From assembly GCA_964494505.1 (NCBI GenBank), contig CAZBRO010000010.1, positions 70,468 to 134,467 of the forward strand: 64,000 bases of DNA. Direction: 5' to 3'. The translations under genes were made by a program, and so were the position numbers. This document shows, in pieces, positions 33,683-43,195 of the stretch (its first letter is position 1; each line of letters starts with the position of its first letter). A model generated the notes under the pieces. It did no database searches. It saw only the letters and a program-made list of their open reading frames with translations, and was not told the DNA's origin. Source of the stretch: CAIYRG01 sp964494505. GTDB lineage: Bacteria > Pseudomonadota > Alphaproteobacteria > Micropepsales > Micropepsaceae.

Positions 33683-34717
33683 TCATCGGGAGGCCGCGGC
33701 CTTGAGGATCGCGCGCCGGACAAGCACTTCGAACAGCGGCACTTTGTAAGCGTTCTTGGAGAGCGGCGTGGCGCCTTCCACGGCAGCGAGCCCGGCTTCC
33801 CTGGCGGCGTCTTCATCAGTGTGCCGGCCCTTAAGGACGGTTTCCGCCGTCTTTGCGCGGTAAGGCACCGCCGCGGCCGCGCCGAGGATGATCGTGGCGC
33901 TCTTGCAGCTCTCATTGGCCGACAACTCAAGCACGACAGCCACATCGGCAAGCGGCCAGTCAAACGAGTCCTTCTCGCCTTGCTTCAGATGCGCCGCACG
34001 CAGGTTCGGCCCGAGCGGCGGCAAGAGGATCGCTGTCAGTATCTCTTGCGGTTTCAGATCGCTTTCCCGCTGCACGTCCTTGTCCGGCGGTACGAAGAAA
34101 TCCTCGAGCAAGACTCTTCGCGAAGCGTTCTCGGCATTCGTCAGCTCGACCGTCGCGCCTAGTGCTACCAGCACCGTCGCCGCCGTCGAGGGATGGACGA
34201 TCGCGCAAGATCGATTGCCGAAGATCGCGTGGTATTGGTTTTCGCCGGAAATCGCGAAGCAATGGCCCCCGCCCTTTTTCAGGCAGCGAAATTCCTTGGC
34301 CCGGAAATACCAGCACCGCGGCCGCTGCAGCAGATTGCCGCCCAGAGTCGCGACATTGCGGATTTGCGGACTCGCCGAGCCTTGTACTGCTTCGGTGAGG
34401 GCGGGGTAGCGCTGTCGTACTACGGGATGATCGCCAAGCCTGGTCAGCGTAACCATCGGTCCGATGCGCAAGCCGCCGTCTTTCTCTTCAACAATCCCGT
34501 CAAGCCCCGGCACGTCCTTCAGGCTGACCAACATCCCTGGCGCCAACAGGCCTTCCTTCAGGAGGTCGAGCAGATCGATGCCGCCAGCCTTCACGATCGA
34601 CATCTCGACGTTCGCCGGAGTGTCCGGAGATATCGTCATTGCGTCGGCCACGATTGTCGATGCCGCCCGCGCCGCCTCTGAAACCGATCCTGCACTCGTC
34701 CAGGCGAAGCGGTTCAT
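33683..34717 (-). CDS. FAD subunit of a molybdenum hydroxylase, with extra Fe-S cysteines (PaoB/YagS-like)
   Basis: About 344 residues, the FAD subunit of a xanthine-dehydrogenase-family enzyme. The FAD motif TLGGNLLQRPRCWYFR is followed by four Cys (C135, C145, C153, C171) arranged as in PaoB/YagS of E. coli aldehyde oxidoreductase, where they hold a [4Fe-4S] cluster. The ATG at 34717 is preferred as AGGAG lies 9 bases upstream; ATG 34723 and TTG 34726 are further options. Last gene of the three-subunit operon; start overlaps the Mo-subunit stop region. Confidence 0.88.
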   Translation of the reverse strand: MNRFAWTSAGSVSEAARAASTIVADAMTISPDTPANVEMSIVKAGGIDLLDLLKEGLLAPGMLVSLKDVPGLDGIVEEKDGGLRIGPMVTLTRLGDHPVVRQRYPALTEAVQGSASPQIRNVATLGGNLLQRPRCWYFRAKEFRCLKKGGGHCFAISGENQYHAIFGNRSCAIVHPSTAATVLVALGATVELTNAENASRRVLLEDFFVPPDKDVQRESDLKPQEILTAILLPPLGPNLRAAHLKQGEKDSFDWPLADVAVVLELSANESCKSATIILGAAAAVPYRAKTAETVLKGRHTDEDAAREAGLAAVEGATPLSKNAYKVPLFEVLVRRAILKAAASR

Positions 34718-34722
34718 GACCA

Positions 34723-37062
34723 TCAACTCCTGGACCTAACTTTACCCAGCGCCGCAAGAATTGCGGCCGGTGTCATGGGCAGGGCGCGTAGACGAACGCC
34801 GATCGCATTGTAGATGGCGTTGGCGATGGCCGGCGCGGTCGCAATGTTGGACGGCTCGGCGATGCCATAGGCATCGGTCGCACTTTGCCCCTGATAATTC
34901 TCCAGGAGCACGACATCGATTGCCGGCGTGTCAGATGGGCCGGCGATTTTGTACTGCTCAAGGTTCGGATTCACCATGCGCCCGGTGTGCTGATCGAGAA
35001 TGCGATTCTCGAACAAGGCGTAGGACAGTCCCATCAGCACGCCGCCATGCACTTGGCTCTCGGCCAGCAACGGATTGATCGGCCGGCCGCAATCCTGAAC
35101 CGCCACGATGCGCTCGACGTGCACGATGCCTGTCTCGGTGTCTACCGCCACCTCGGCAAACTGGACGCCACCCAAATCCTGCTGCGCCAAGGCGGCCTCG
35201 TCCCCCATGCGCCGGCGAAACCCACCATAATCGTCGCTGCGGGCGGCGACGGCACTGATGCGATCCTCGCGTAGAAGCGCAGCAGCTTCGGCAAAGGTGA
35301 TGCTGCGGCTCGGCGCGTCGCGGGCCAGAATGCGCCCGTCGCGTGCGATCAGATCCTCGGGAGCGGCGTTCAGGACGAGCGCCGCCTCGCGGAAGAGTGT
35401 TTGCAAAACGCGCCAGGCCGCATTGCGGGCCGGAGGCGTGATGGACGCCGTCGTGCGGCTGCCATAAGAGGGCGGCCCGGCCGGAAAATCGGTATCGCCA
35501 ATACGCACCGTGATGTCTTCCGGATTGAGGCCTAGCGTTTCGGCGACTACCTGGGCCAACACCGTCCCGATCCCAGTCCCGATGTCCTGCACGCTCGACA
35601 GCACCTCTACCGTGCCGTTGCGCATCACGCGCACCTCGCAGGCAGACTTCAAATGCACATTGGCCCCCCAGAGCGACTGCGCCACACCGAGGCCGCGCTT
35701 GACCGGGCCAGGATCGGCGCCGGGCGCGTGCCGCAGGTGCCAGCCAATCCGCTCGGCGCCAATGCGCCGCTCCTCGCGCCGCACAGGGCTTGGATCGATC
35801 CGGTCACGCAACACGAGCGGGTCGATTGAGAGCCCCGTCGCCAGTTCGTCGATAGCCTGTTCCATCCCCCAAGCACCCGGCGTGTTGCCTGGCCCCCGCA
35901 TCGCGCAACCGGGCCCTGCATTGATGAACACGTCGTGCTGCCCCGATTCAAAATTGGGACAGGCGTAAAGCGCCTGGGCGACATTGCCGACGCCGGCTCC
36001 GAGAGCTATACCGGCAGTGCCATAGCTTAGAAGTGAAATCGCCGTCAGCGATCCGTCGCGCCGCGCGCCGATGCGCAGGCGCTGCCACGTTCCGGGGCGG
36101 TTGCCCGCGTCCAGCTGTTCTTCTTCGCGATCGAGAATAAGGCGCACCGGTGCTTTGGCCTGCCGCGACAGCGCGACCGCGATGCGGCCGTAATTTCCGA
36201 GGGAGGATTTGGAGCCGAAGCCGCCGCCCATCGCATCGACGATGACGCGGACGCGATCGAGCGGAAGTCCGAACGCCTCCGCAAGCTCTTGCCGCACGCC
36301 GGCGGTGAACTGGGTAGACATATGCACTGTCACCCCGTCGGCCCGCCAATCGGCGACGACAGCGTGCGGCTCCATGCAGCAATGCGTCTGCACTTGGGTG
36401 CGGTATTCGCCTTCGACGACGATATCCGCCTCAGCGAAGCCTTGCGCGATATCGCCTCGATTATTGCTTGCCGGTCCGCGCACATTGCCGTTGAGCCGCA
36501 GGCCGAGCGGCGCAGGATACCCGGAGGCATAACCTTTGGGCGCCGAGGCGCTGTCATAGACCGGTGATGAGCCCGTCTCGCGCGCCTCGTCCATATCCGC
36601 GACGAAAGGCAAAGATTTGTAATCGACGCGGATCAGGCGCAGCGCTTCTTCGGCAGCGGTCATCGAAATCGCAGCGACCGCGGCCACCGGCTGACCGGCA
36701 TAGCGCAGGGTCGCACGCGCCGGCTCCTTCGGATTGGCGACGAGCATAATTGCACGAACGCCGGGATGATTTGCGGCCGCAGAGATGTCGATGGAGCGAA
36801 CCTCTGAATGCGGGTGCGGCGAACGCAGAATCCGGCTGTGCAGCATGCCCGGCAGACTGACGTCCACGGTAAAGCGGGTCGCGCCGGTAACCTTGGCTCG
36901 GCCATTCTGCCGCGGCATCGATTTGCCGATGACAGCAAGCGCGGCGTTGGGGGGCAGCGGCGGCGGCTCCTCCAACGGGACCTGCCGCTCCACATCGCTC
37001 AGGCCGACGCTCAGAATGCCTGATGGGAACCGCTCGGTGCGTGTCGTCCCGTCCGTTGCCAT
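34723..37062 (-). CDS. molybdopterin subunit of a molybdenum hydroxylase (PaoC/YagR-like)
   Basis: About 779 residues, the large Mo-binding subunit of a xanthine dehydrogenase/aldehyde oxidoreductase. Visible are AVIGKSMPRQNGRAKVTGATRF at the N-terminus, GGGFGSKSSLGNYGRIAV in the Mo-binding part, CAMRGPGNTPG, and the late AYGIAEPSNIATAP segment holding the catalytic Glu of the family. It probably oxidises aldehydes or N-heterocycles by hydroxylation with water. The ATG at 37062 lies two bases after the small subunit stop, showing tight coupling. Confidence 0.93.
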   Translation of the reverse strand: MATDGTTRTERFPSGILSVGLSDVERQVPLEEPPPLPPNAALAVIGKSMPRQNGRAKVTGATRFTVDVSLPGMLHSRILRSPHPHSEVRSIDISAAANHPGVRAIMLVANPKEPARATLRYAGQPVAAVAAISMTAAEEALRLIRVDYKSLPFVADMDEARETGSSPVYDSASAPKGYASGYPAPLGLRLNGNVRGPASNNRGDIAQGFAEADIVVEGEYRTQVQTHCCMEPHAVVADWRADGVTVHMSTQFTAGVRQELAEAFGLPLDRVRVIVDAMGGGFGSKSSLGNYGRIAVALSRQAKAPVRLILDREEEQLDAGNRPGTWQRLRIGARRDGSLTAISLLSYGTAGIALGAGVGNVAQALYACPNFESGQHDVFINAGPGCAMRGPGNTPGAWGMEQAIDELATGLSIDPLVLRDRIDPSPVRREERRIGAERIGWHLRHAPGADPGPVKRGLGVAQSLWGANVHLKSACEVRVMRNGTVEVLSSVQDIGTGIGTVLAQVVAETLGLNPEDITVRIGDTDFPAGPPSYGSRTTASITPPARNAAWRVLQTLFREAALVLNAAPEDLIARDGRILARDAPSRSITFAEAAALLREDRISAVAARSDDYGGFRRRMGDEAALAQQDLGGVQFAEVAVDTETGIVHVERIVAVQDCGRPINPLLAESQVHGGVLMGLSYALFENRILDQHTGRMVNPNLEQYKIAGPSDTPAIDVVLLENYQGQSATDAYGIAEPSNIATAPAIANAIYNAIGVRLRALPMTPAAILAALGKVRSRS

Positions 37063-37064
37063 GT

Positions 37065-37568
37065 TCAGGTCTTTCGCAACTTGGCCGCAGCCAATGTCGC
37101 GGTGACCACGTGGGGATAGGTGCCGCAACGGCAGAGGTGGCCGCTGATCGCCGCCTGAACATCTTGCGCGGTGGGATCCGGGGTACGCTCCAGGAGTTCG
37201 GCGCAGCTCATCACCATTCCCGGCGTGCAAAAGCCGCATTGCAAGGCGTCGTGCTCAATGAACGCGGCTTGCACCGGATGGAGTTGGTCACCGTTCGCCA
37301 AACCCTCGATCGTCGTTACGCTGCGCGCGCCGACATCGATGGCCAATATCATGCAGGAGCAGACCGTCACGCCGTCAAGCCAGATCGTGCAGGCCGAACA
37401 TGCACCGCGATTGCAGGCTATCTTGGTCCCCGTGAGGCCAAGGAGTCCACGCAACACCTCCGCCAGTGTCATTCGCGGCTCGACATGTAGGGTAAGTGTT
37501 GCACCGTTGATCTTCAGCGCAGTTGGAACCGGTCCCGGTCCAGCGACCGGAAGGGCGCTGGCTTTCAT
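37065..37568 (-). CDS. [2Fe-2S] subunit of a molybdenum hydroxylase (PaoA/YagT-like)
   Basis: 167 residues with the two [2Fe-2S] clusters of the family: plant-type cluster C52, C57, C60 and C70 or C72, and the second cluster C111, C114, C146, C148 (QCGFCTPG and LCRCGTYPH). It passes electrons between the Mo and FAD subunits. Unlike PaoA, no Tat signal is seen (the N-terminus is MKASALPVAG), so this complex should be cytosolic. First gene of the operon. Confidence 0.93.
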   Translation of the reverse strand: MKASALPVAGPGPVPTALKINGATLTLHVEPRMTLAEVLRGLLGLTGTKIACNRGACSACTIWLDGVTVCSCMILAIDVGARSVTTIEGLANGDQLHPVQAAFIEHDALQCGFCTPGMVMSCAELLERTPDPTAQDVQAAISGHLCRCGTYPHVVTATLAAAKLRKT

Positions 37569-37948
37569 TCTGTCGTTCCGATGCGTGTCGAAGTTGGCTC
37601 GATCACGGTTGCTCCTGGCATCTTGGGTGTCAAACCGCGAACGGTGGAATTTATAATATCCAAAAGAGCGCGCCCGCATTGATCCACGTCAAGATTGCCA
37701 TGTGGCGAGGACGCCGAGTTATGCCAATTCTATCCCGCAAGAGAGCACAGCTGTGCAGAGGGGTGAACGCGTGGGCAGATCAATCCGTCGCAAGATGGCC
37801 GGCTGACAATTCTTGCATCTTATTCATGAGAGTCGGGCACGCGGATACTCAGTGCCGGCGTTCCTGGCGAGGGTCGGGGCCATCCGTGGTGAAAGCGGGT
37901 TCTTTTCGCCGACGCAATGAGCTAAGGGACAATGGCGAGACAAAGTAG
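37569..37948. other. 380-base intergenic region upstream of the molybdenum hydroxylase operon
   Basis: Must hold the operon promoter (minus strand). An open frame runs rightward through it but its product is Trp/Cys/Arg-rich with no family features, so I do not call a gene. Between 37680 and 37850 the DNA is somewhat richer in A and T than its surroundings. No convincing terminator or operator was identified. Confidence 0.5.
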
Positions 37949-38024
37949 TGGTGCCGGCTGCAGGGATCGAACCCGCGACCCCGTGATTACAAATCACGTG
38001 CTCTACCAACTGAGCTAAGCCGGC
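37949..38024 (-). tRNA. tRNA-Thr (anticodon TGT)
   Basis: A 76-nt cloverleaf on the minus strand including encoded CCA (37949-37951). Acceptor arm GCCGGCT pairs with AGCCGGC, the anticodon stem CGTGA/TCACG encloses the loop TTTGTAA with anticodon TGT at 37989-37991, and the T arm contains GGTTCGATCC. Reads ACA codons. Confidence 0.97.
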
Positions 38025-38199
38025 AAATTAACAGGCGGATGCGTCTAGGCTCGCCTTTATGTCTCAACTGTCTCAACGGCAAGTCCGATGCGTGATTTCT
38101 CTCTATCGCAGCCATTCTTGCGGCGCAATCTTCGTTCCGCGGGCGGCCGGCCAATCGCGCCGGCTGTCACTCGAAAGTCCGACAATCATTACGCCATGA

Positions 38200-39195
38200 C
38201 TAGCGTTCCGGAGCCGACCCGCTGGGAAGGTTATACTTCCGCGAGCGCGCATTGAGTTCTTCGACCTGCTCGACCTTGTCCGACGTCTGCCGGTTCAAAG
38301 CGCCTTTTTGCGCTTCCGTCATACGTCCTGTGGCTTTCATTTCGGTCAAGGCTTTGTCGACGGCGCCCAAGGCAATATTCACCACAGGCCCGGTCTGGCC
38401 CACGGTGATCCGGGCCGCATTCATGGCCTCTACGGTTGCCGGCAGATTTGCGCCACCGATCACGCCAAAGAGCGGCTTCTTGATCATGCCGGCCGCCTTT
38501 ACGTAGTCTTGCGTGGTTGGCAATCCGATCCAGACGAGGTCAGCACCGGCTTCGGCATAGGCGGCGGCCCGGTCCAGCATCTCCGTATACGAACCGTTCG
38601 GCGTCGGCGCAAGACAGCGCGCGACAAGAACCATATCGTCACGCGCGTCGGCCGCGGCGTGAATATTGTCGATCATCCGGGCCTTGGGCATGACACCCGG
38701 AACGGAATAGGCGGTGGCGCGGTTGAGCGGCATGCGGTCGTCAAAAGCCGCGCAGGCGATGCCGCCTCTCTCAGCCTGCTTCGCGAAGCGGTAGACATTC
38801 AGTGGCGTGGCGCCAAAATCGTCCACATCGGCGACCACCGGAATATCTACGTTGGCGGCGATGATGCTGTCATACGCAATGAGCTCGGACACCGTGACGA
38901 CCGCCTGGTCCGGCAACGCCAGCAATTCCTGGTTGGTGGCGCTGCTACCGACGAACACGCCTTTGAATCCGTGAACTTCGATCAGACGCGCCGTCAGGAC
39001 ATCGTAAGCGTTGGCGCAGATCAGCGGCTCCGGCCCATTCATTAGTGCGCGAAAGCGCGCGCCCATTGTTCTCGGCGCCGGGCGCGTCTGCGGCTCGGGA
39101 GCAGGCGCGGCCAATGCAGGAGCCGCCGCCATCAATCCCGACGCCGCCAGGCCAGCCACTTGGACAAACTCGCGTCTATTCGTTTCTCTAGCCAT
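38200..39195 (-). CDS. exported isocitrate lyase/PEP mutase superfamily protein
   Basis: A 331-residue protein with an NRREFVQVAG-type twin-arginine signal at residues 6-15 and a hydrophobic stretch to ALAAPA, then an ICL/PEPM TIM barrel (ANAYDVLTARLIEVHGFKGVFVGSS, DIPVVADVDDFG, ARMIDNIHAAADARD, GADLVWIGLP). The Mg-binding DVDDFG is kept. The ICL motif KKCGH is absent and its place reads FDDRMPLN, so this is more like the oxaloacetate-decarboxylase/PEPM-type lyases than isocitrate lyase. Export is unusual for this family. Substrate unknown. Confidence 0.82.
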   Translation of the reverse strand: MARETNRREFVQVAGLAASGLMAAAPALAAPAPEPQTRPAPRTMGARFRALMNGPEPLICANAYDVLTARLIEVHGFKGVFVGSSATNQELLALPDQAVVTVSELIAYDSIIAANVDIPVVADVDDFGATPLNVYRFAKQAERGGIACAAFDDRMPLNRATAYSVPGVMPKARMIDNIHAAADARDDMVLVARCLAPTPNGSYTEMLDRAAAYAEAGADLVWIGLPTTQDYVKAAGMIKKPLFGVIGGANLPATVEAMNAARITVGQTGPVVNIALGAVDKALTEMKATGRMTEAQKGALNRQTSDKVEQVEELNARSRKYNLPSGSAPER

Positions 39196-39312
39196 GATCG
39201 CTCCCCAGGACTGATGACGTTAAACCGAAAATTCTCCGGACGGTTTTCGGTTGGAACGGAATATAGCGGTTTTCTGAGACTCGCTGAAGCCGACGGGACC
39301 GTCCTCGGCGCA

Positions 39313-41814
39313 TTAATCCGCGCGGCGGCCGATAGGGCCGGATTGCGCGCCCTTGGAATCCTCCGTCATGGCGGAAAACAGTGCATCCAGCCGCTCGGGC
39401 GAGCCGGTGAAAAGCCCGATGGGGGGCGTCCAATATTTCATGATCGCGGTGTGAATCGCGTTTTCCTCGGAATGATTGAGCGCCAGCCCCGCCAGATATT
39501 GCAGCCGCAAATCCGCGTCGTGATTGATAGCCGCGTCCTTGAGCCAAGGCTGGAGCTCCGCGCTGTTGCCAGAATAGGTCGACAGGAAATCGGTGATCGA
39601 GCCCGCACCCATGTCCTCAAGCGAAGCCAGTACCCGCGCGTAATCGGGGCGCCGCAACCGCGCGTCAAGAATGTCGAGATTGAACGTAGGGGCTTCGAGC
39701 TGCCCCACCAAAACGATGTCGTAGCCTTGCCCGTTGACATTGTTCGCCCAGAGAGTGCCGTAAGGGAAAACGGCGAAGAATGTGGCGATCTCGGATTTGA
39801 CCGTGGCTTCGTCGCTTTCGTAGAGCGGTACCCATTGGGTGACGATGCCGCCGGGATGCAAATGCGCCTTCACCAGCTCGAAATATTCCTTGGAATAGAG
39901 CGTCGCACTTCCCTTCACGAAGGGATGTATGGGATCAGATGTGATGATGTCGAATTTCTCGTTCGTGGCGGCCACGAAATGGCGCGCGTCGTCATAGACG
40001 ATCTCGGTGCGCTTATCGTTCATCACACCGTAATTCTCTTTACCGAAGAAGCGTGTCGAGGCCGGCGGGATCAGCGGCTCCAGTTCGCAGATCACGATGC
40101 GTGTGACGCTTGGGTAGGTGGTGAAGGCGCCGGCGGTCACGCCAGCCCCAAATCCTACCACCAGCACCGATTTGGGGCCCTCATGGATCAGCCCAGGCAG
40201 ATGGGCGAGCGTGCGCTGCAGCCGCATGTCGTAGATTTCAGTCGAGGCTTCGACCTTGCCTGCCACATGGAACTGCACGGCGCCGTCGTTCCATCGTGAT
40301 ACCGCGATGGAGGTGTTGCGCCCTTCCGCCGTGTAGAGGATCGTCGACATGCCGCGCGTGGTGGCGATGCGCCGCCCATACGCGATGAGTTCGTCCGGGA
40401 CTTTGTGCACGCCCCACGCGGCGAGCGCGATCAGTCCGGCCGCGATGCCGGCTGCGAGTTGGAGCACCTGCGTGCCCGTATGGCGCATGAGCGGCGCGAG
40501 CACGATCAACCCGCTCACGCCGGAAAGAACGAGCAGCAACCGCTGGGTGTTCTGGGTGCCGATGGCGGGAATAAGGACGAGGCTGACCAGCAGCGCGCCC
40601 AGAATCGCACCGGCCGTGTTCGCGGCATAGACGTGGCCAACCGTAGCCCCGGAATCGCGCGTGCGTCCGGATGAAGCGGCAAACGCTAAGGGGAAGCTCG
40701 CGCCCCAGAACAAGGTGGCCGGCAGAATCGCCCACATGACACGAGCTAGATCGATCTGGAAGGTAGACCCGGGGCTCGCCGAAAGCTGCGGATTGATCGG
40801 CCAATAGGGAAGCTGGTCCGCAATGGCCGAAGCCGTCCATGCGATGCCGAATGCGGCGAGCAGCTGGCACCAGCCGAGTGCGGCTCTTGGGCTGAGCCTC
40901 GGCACCATGCCTGACGCCGCCCACGTTCCGAGCGCAAGGCCCGCCAGAAAGACGGCAAGGATCAACGAGAACACATAGACGGTCGCGCCTAGCATCAGGC
41001 CCATCAGCCGCGTCCATACGACTTCGGCACCCAAAGCGGTTGCGCCCGAAAGCGCGATGCCGAGATGGATCGTCCAGCGGAAACCGGCCGCGTCCGCTGC
41101 AGGAGCCGGGATGGCGCGCAGGCCTTCGTCTTCCGCCGGGCCCAAAGGGGGCGCTCGGCAGGCCAGAAGCAAGCTCGCGCCCGCAATGATGAAATTGAGC
41201 CCAGCGGCGGCAAAGGTCGCCACGTTCACGTCGTAAAGGCGCAACAGGAAAAAACCCGTGATCAGACAGCCGAAGACCGCACCCAGCGTGTTGGCGCCGT
41301 AGAGCAGGCCCCACCAGGAAATTCCGCGTTCGTTGCTTTTGATCCAGCGCACGATGGCCGGAAGGGATGCGCCCATCAGGACGGTCGGCGGCAGTAAGCA
41401 CACGCCGGCAAAAAGCCCACGCAGCAGGATGCCAACAAAGCCCGCCTGGGGACCGGCGAGGTAGACCCTGCCGGCGAGTGGAATCAGCACGAGCTCGATG
41501 AGCCCGAGCGTGCCGATCAGAAACTCGATTCCTGCATAGGTCCTTAGCGGATGAAGCTGGGCCAACCGGCCATGCTTTGTCACGCGCAGCAGAACGAGGC
41601 TGCCGACGCACAGTCCACCCATAAAGGTTGCGAGCAGGACGCCGAGCGAGACCGCGCTGGCCCCGATGGCAAGCTCGAGCAGCTGATACCAGACGATCTC
41701 GTAGATCAGTGCCGACGCGCCGCTGGCTGCGAACAGCAGCGCCACCAGCGGCAGAAGCACCTCAGCCCGCGCGAGCGATGAGGCGCCTGCCGCCGGTCCG
41801 GTGGTCTCGTTCAT
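39313..41814 (-). CDS. membrane-fused spermidine synthase-like protein
   Basis: An 833-residue fusion: about fourteen membrane helices in residues 25-510, in two sets with a short soluble linker around residues 215-245, then a SAM-binding spermidine-synthase-like domain (about 540-780: VLVVGFGAGVTAGAF, IVICELEPLIPP, ITSDPIHPFVKGSATLYS, GGIVTQWVPLYE). Such fused MFS-spermidine-synthase proteins are widespread but poorly understood. The catalytic core Asp of spermidine synthases (usually in a GGGDG motif) is not clearly present. No speD gene is adjacent. A 39xxx end is followed by the PEPM-type gene on the same strand. Confidence 0.82.
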   Translation of the reverse strand: MNETTGPAAGASSLARAEVLLPLVALLFAASGASALIYEIVWYQLLELAIGASAVSLGVLLATFMGGLCVGSLVLLRVTKHGRLAQLHPLRTYAGIEFLIGTLGLIELVLIPLAGRVYLAGPQAGFVGILLRGLFAGVCLLPPTVLMGASLPAIVRWIKSNERGISWWGLLYGANTLGAVFGCLITGFFLLRLYDVNVATFAAAGLNFIIAGASLLLACRAPPLGPAEDEGLRAIPAPAADAAGFRWTIHLGIALSGATALGAEVVWTRLMGLMLGATVYVFSLILAVFLAGLALGTWAASGMVPRLSPRAALGWCQLLAAFGIAWTASAIADQLPYWPINPQLSASPGSTFQIDLARVMWAILPATLFWGASFPLAFAASSGRTRDSGATVGHVYAANTAGAILGALLVSLVLIPAIGTQNTQRLLLVLSGVSGLIVLAPLMRHTGTQVLQLAAGIAAGLIALAAWGVHKVPDELIAYGRRIATTRGMSTILYTAEGRNTSIAVSRWNDGAVQFHVAGKVEASTEIYDMRLQRTLAHLPGLIHEGPKSVLVVGFGAGVTAGAFTTYPSVTRIVICELEPLIPPASTRFFGKENYGVMNDKRTEIVYDDARHFVAATNEKFDIITSDPIHPFVKGSATLYSKEYFELVKAHLHPGGIVTQWVPLYESDEATVKSEIATFFAVFPYGTLWANNVNGQGYDIVLVGQLEAPTFNLDILDARLRRPDYARVLASLEDMGAGSITDFLSTYSGNSAELQPWLKDAAINHDADLRLQYLAGLALNHSEENAIHTAIMKYWTPPIGLFTGSPERLDALFSAMTEDSKGAQSGPIGRRAD

Positions 41815-41847
41815 GCAACGGCCCCCGGACGAAAACGAGGATGAGAC

Positions 41848-43101
41848 CTACTCTGCCGGCATTGGCGCCGTTGGCTTGGCTTCGGCGACGCGCCGGCTCT
41901 TTTGTGGCAGGGGCAGCCGGCGCACATACAACGCCATAAAGGCTGAAAGCAGAGCGAGGGCGGCGCTGGCAAAAAACGCATAGTCCCAGGTGCCCGTCAT
42001 CTCGAACAGATTGGTTGCGAGACCGGCGCCCACAAGGGATGCAAAACCCTTCGCGCTGTACAGGAAGGCATAATTGCCGGCCGAGTTCTTGCTTCCATAG
42101 AGGTCGGCGAGCACGGCGGGGAATAAAACATACAGCTCGCCCCAGGTTAGGAACACAAGCCCCACCAATGCCACCCATATAGCGTCACCTTGCCGTCCCA
42201 ACGTGGTAAGGGCCAGCAAGAAGATGGCCTGGAGCAGGAACGCGACGAACATGGTCCTTTCGCGGCCCAGATAATCCGAGGCCGAGCCCCACAAAATGCG
42301 GCTTAAAGCGTTGGCCAGCGGGTAGACAACGAGGGCGACGGTCAGCGCTGCGTGGCCGATACCGAAGTCGGTCGCCACCGGTTTCACCGACGCGGTGACC
42401 ATCAACCCGCCGATCGCCACCGACAGCATCGCGATGAAAAGGAAATAGAACTGCGGCGTACGCAGCATTTCCGAGTATGTGAATTGGAGGTCGTGGCGCC
42501 GGACATTCGGCTTGGCAGCGGCCGCAGCGACTTTGTAACTGGCCGGCGGGTTGATCATCACCAGGCCTGACAGCGCAATCAAGGCGCCGTGCGTTATGCC
42601 CGTCCATATAAATGTATCGGAATACCCAATAGTCTGGATCAGGTAATCAAATATCGGATTGAAGAGGAACGCGCCCCCTCCATAACCCGCCGTAATGATG
42701 CCGGAGGCGATCCCGCGCTTGTCGGGGAACCATTTCACCGCTGTCGAAACCCCGCAGGCGTAAACACAGGCGACGCCGATCCCGGCGATGCAAAAGAGGG
42801 CATAAAACGAAATGAGGTTGGGGACGTACCCCAATGCTCCCCACCCGACGGCGCAAAGCAGTCCGGAGGCAACCATGAAGAGCCGGGGACCCAATTTGTC
42901 GATGAACGATGCAAAGAACGGCATGGCCCATGTGCCTGCGGCGATGAACAGGCCAAAGCCCCACTGAACTTCGGAGAGCTGCCAGTGCTGTGCCGCGTGA
43001 GCCTTCACCATAGGCTCTGCAAACAGCGTCCAGGCGTACTGAAGGTTGCCGATCATTATCATGCCGACAAAGGCGGACCATAACCGGACCCATCGATTCA
43101 T
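41848..43101 (-). CDS. OFA-family MFS transporter, probably oxalate/formate antiporter
   Basis: A 417-residue permease with twelve membrane helices of the OFA (oxalate:formate antiporter) family: NLQYAWTLFAEPMV in helix 1, WGFGLFIAAGTWAMPF in helix 2, and GIGVACVYACGVSTAVKWFP in helix 4 match OxlT-type proteins. It would swap external oxalate for internal formate, fitting the neighbouring oxc and frc genes. It is divergent from those genes, with about 0.8 kb (including a small hypothetical gene) between it and the GntR gene. GAGGAGCAAACG precedes the ATG. Confidence 0.85.
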   Translation of the reverse strand: MNRWVRLWSAFVGMIMIGNLQYAWTLFAEPMVKAHAAQHWQLSEVQWGFGLFIAAGTWAMPFFASFIDKLGPRLFMVASGLLCAVGWGALGYVPNLISFYALFCIAGIGVACVYACGVSTAVKWFPDKRGIASGIITAGYGGGAFLFNPIFDYLIQTIGYSDTFIWTGITHGALIALSGLVMINPPASYKVAAAAAKPNVRRHDLQFTYSEMLRTPQFYFLFIAMLSVAIGGLMVTASVKPVATDFGIGHAALTVALVVYPLANALSRILWGSASDYLGRERTMFVAFLLQAIFLLALTTLGRQGDAIWVALVGLVFLTWGELYVLFPAVLADLYGSKNSAGNYAFLYSAKGFASLVGAGLATNLFEMTGTWDYAFFASAALALLSAFMALYVRRLPLPQKSRRVAEAKPTAPMPAE

Positions 43102-43132
43102 CGTTTGCTCCTCAATGCCTCGTGTTTCCGCT

Positions 43133-43150
43133 TTGCACCGGGTGATGCAA
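43133..43150. promoter_or_regulatory. inverted repeat 32 bases upstream of the OFA start
   Basis: TTGCA at 43133-43137 and TGCAA at 43146-43150 form a perfect 5-bp inverted repeat with an 8-base spacer, close to the OFA ATG. A possible regulator site; short enough to occur by chance. Confidence 0.3.
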
Positions 43151-43195
43151 GGGAAATCTTACCGCCGCCCCCAGGCGTGGCACGGCCCCGAATTT

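Noticed and set aside
37523..37948. 141-codon plus-strand frame upstream of the molybdenum hydroxylase operon
   Set aside because: It overlaps the start of the 2Fe-2S subunit gene antisense and has Trp/Cys/Arg-rich composition without recognisable domain.
38200..39195. Calling this gene aceA or prpB
   Set aside because: The KKCGH motif is missing and the protein has an export signal, so a specific cytosolic lyase name is not supported.
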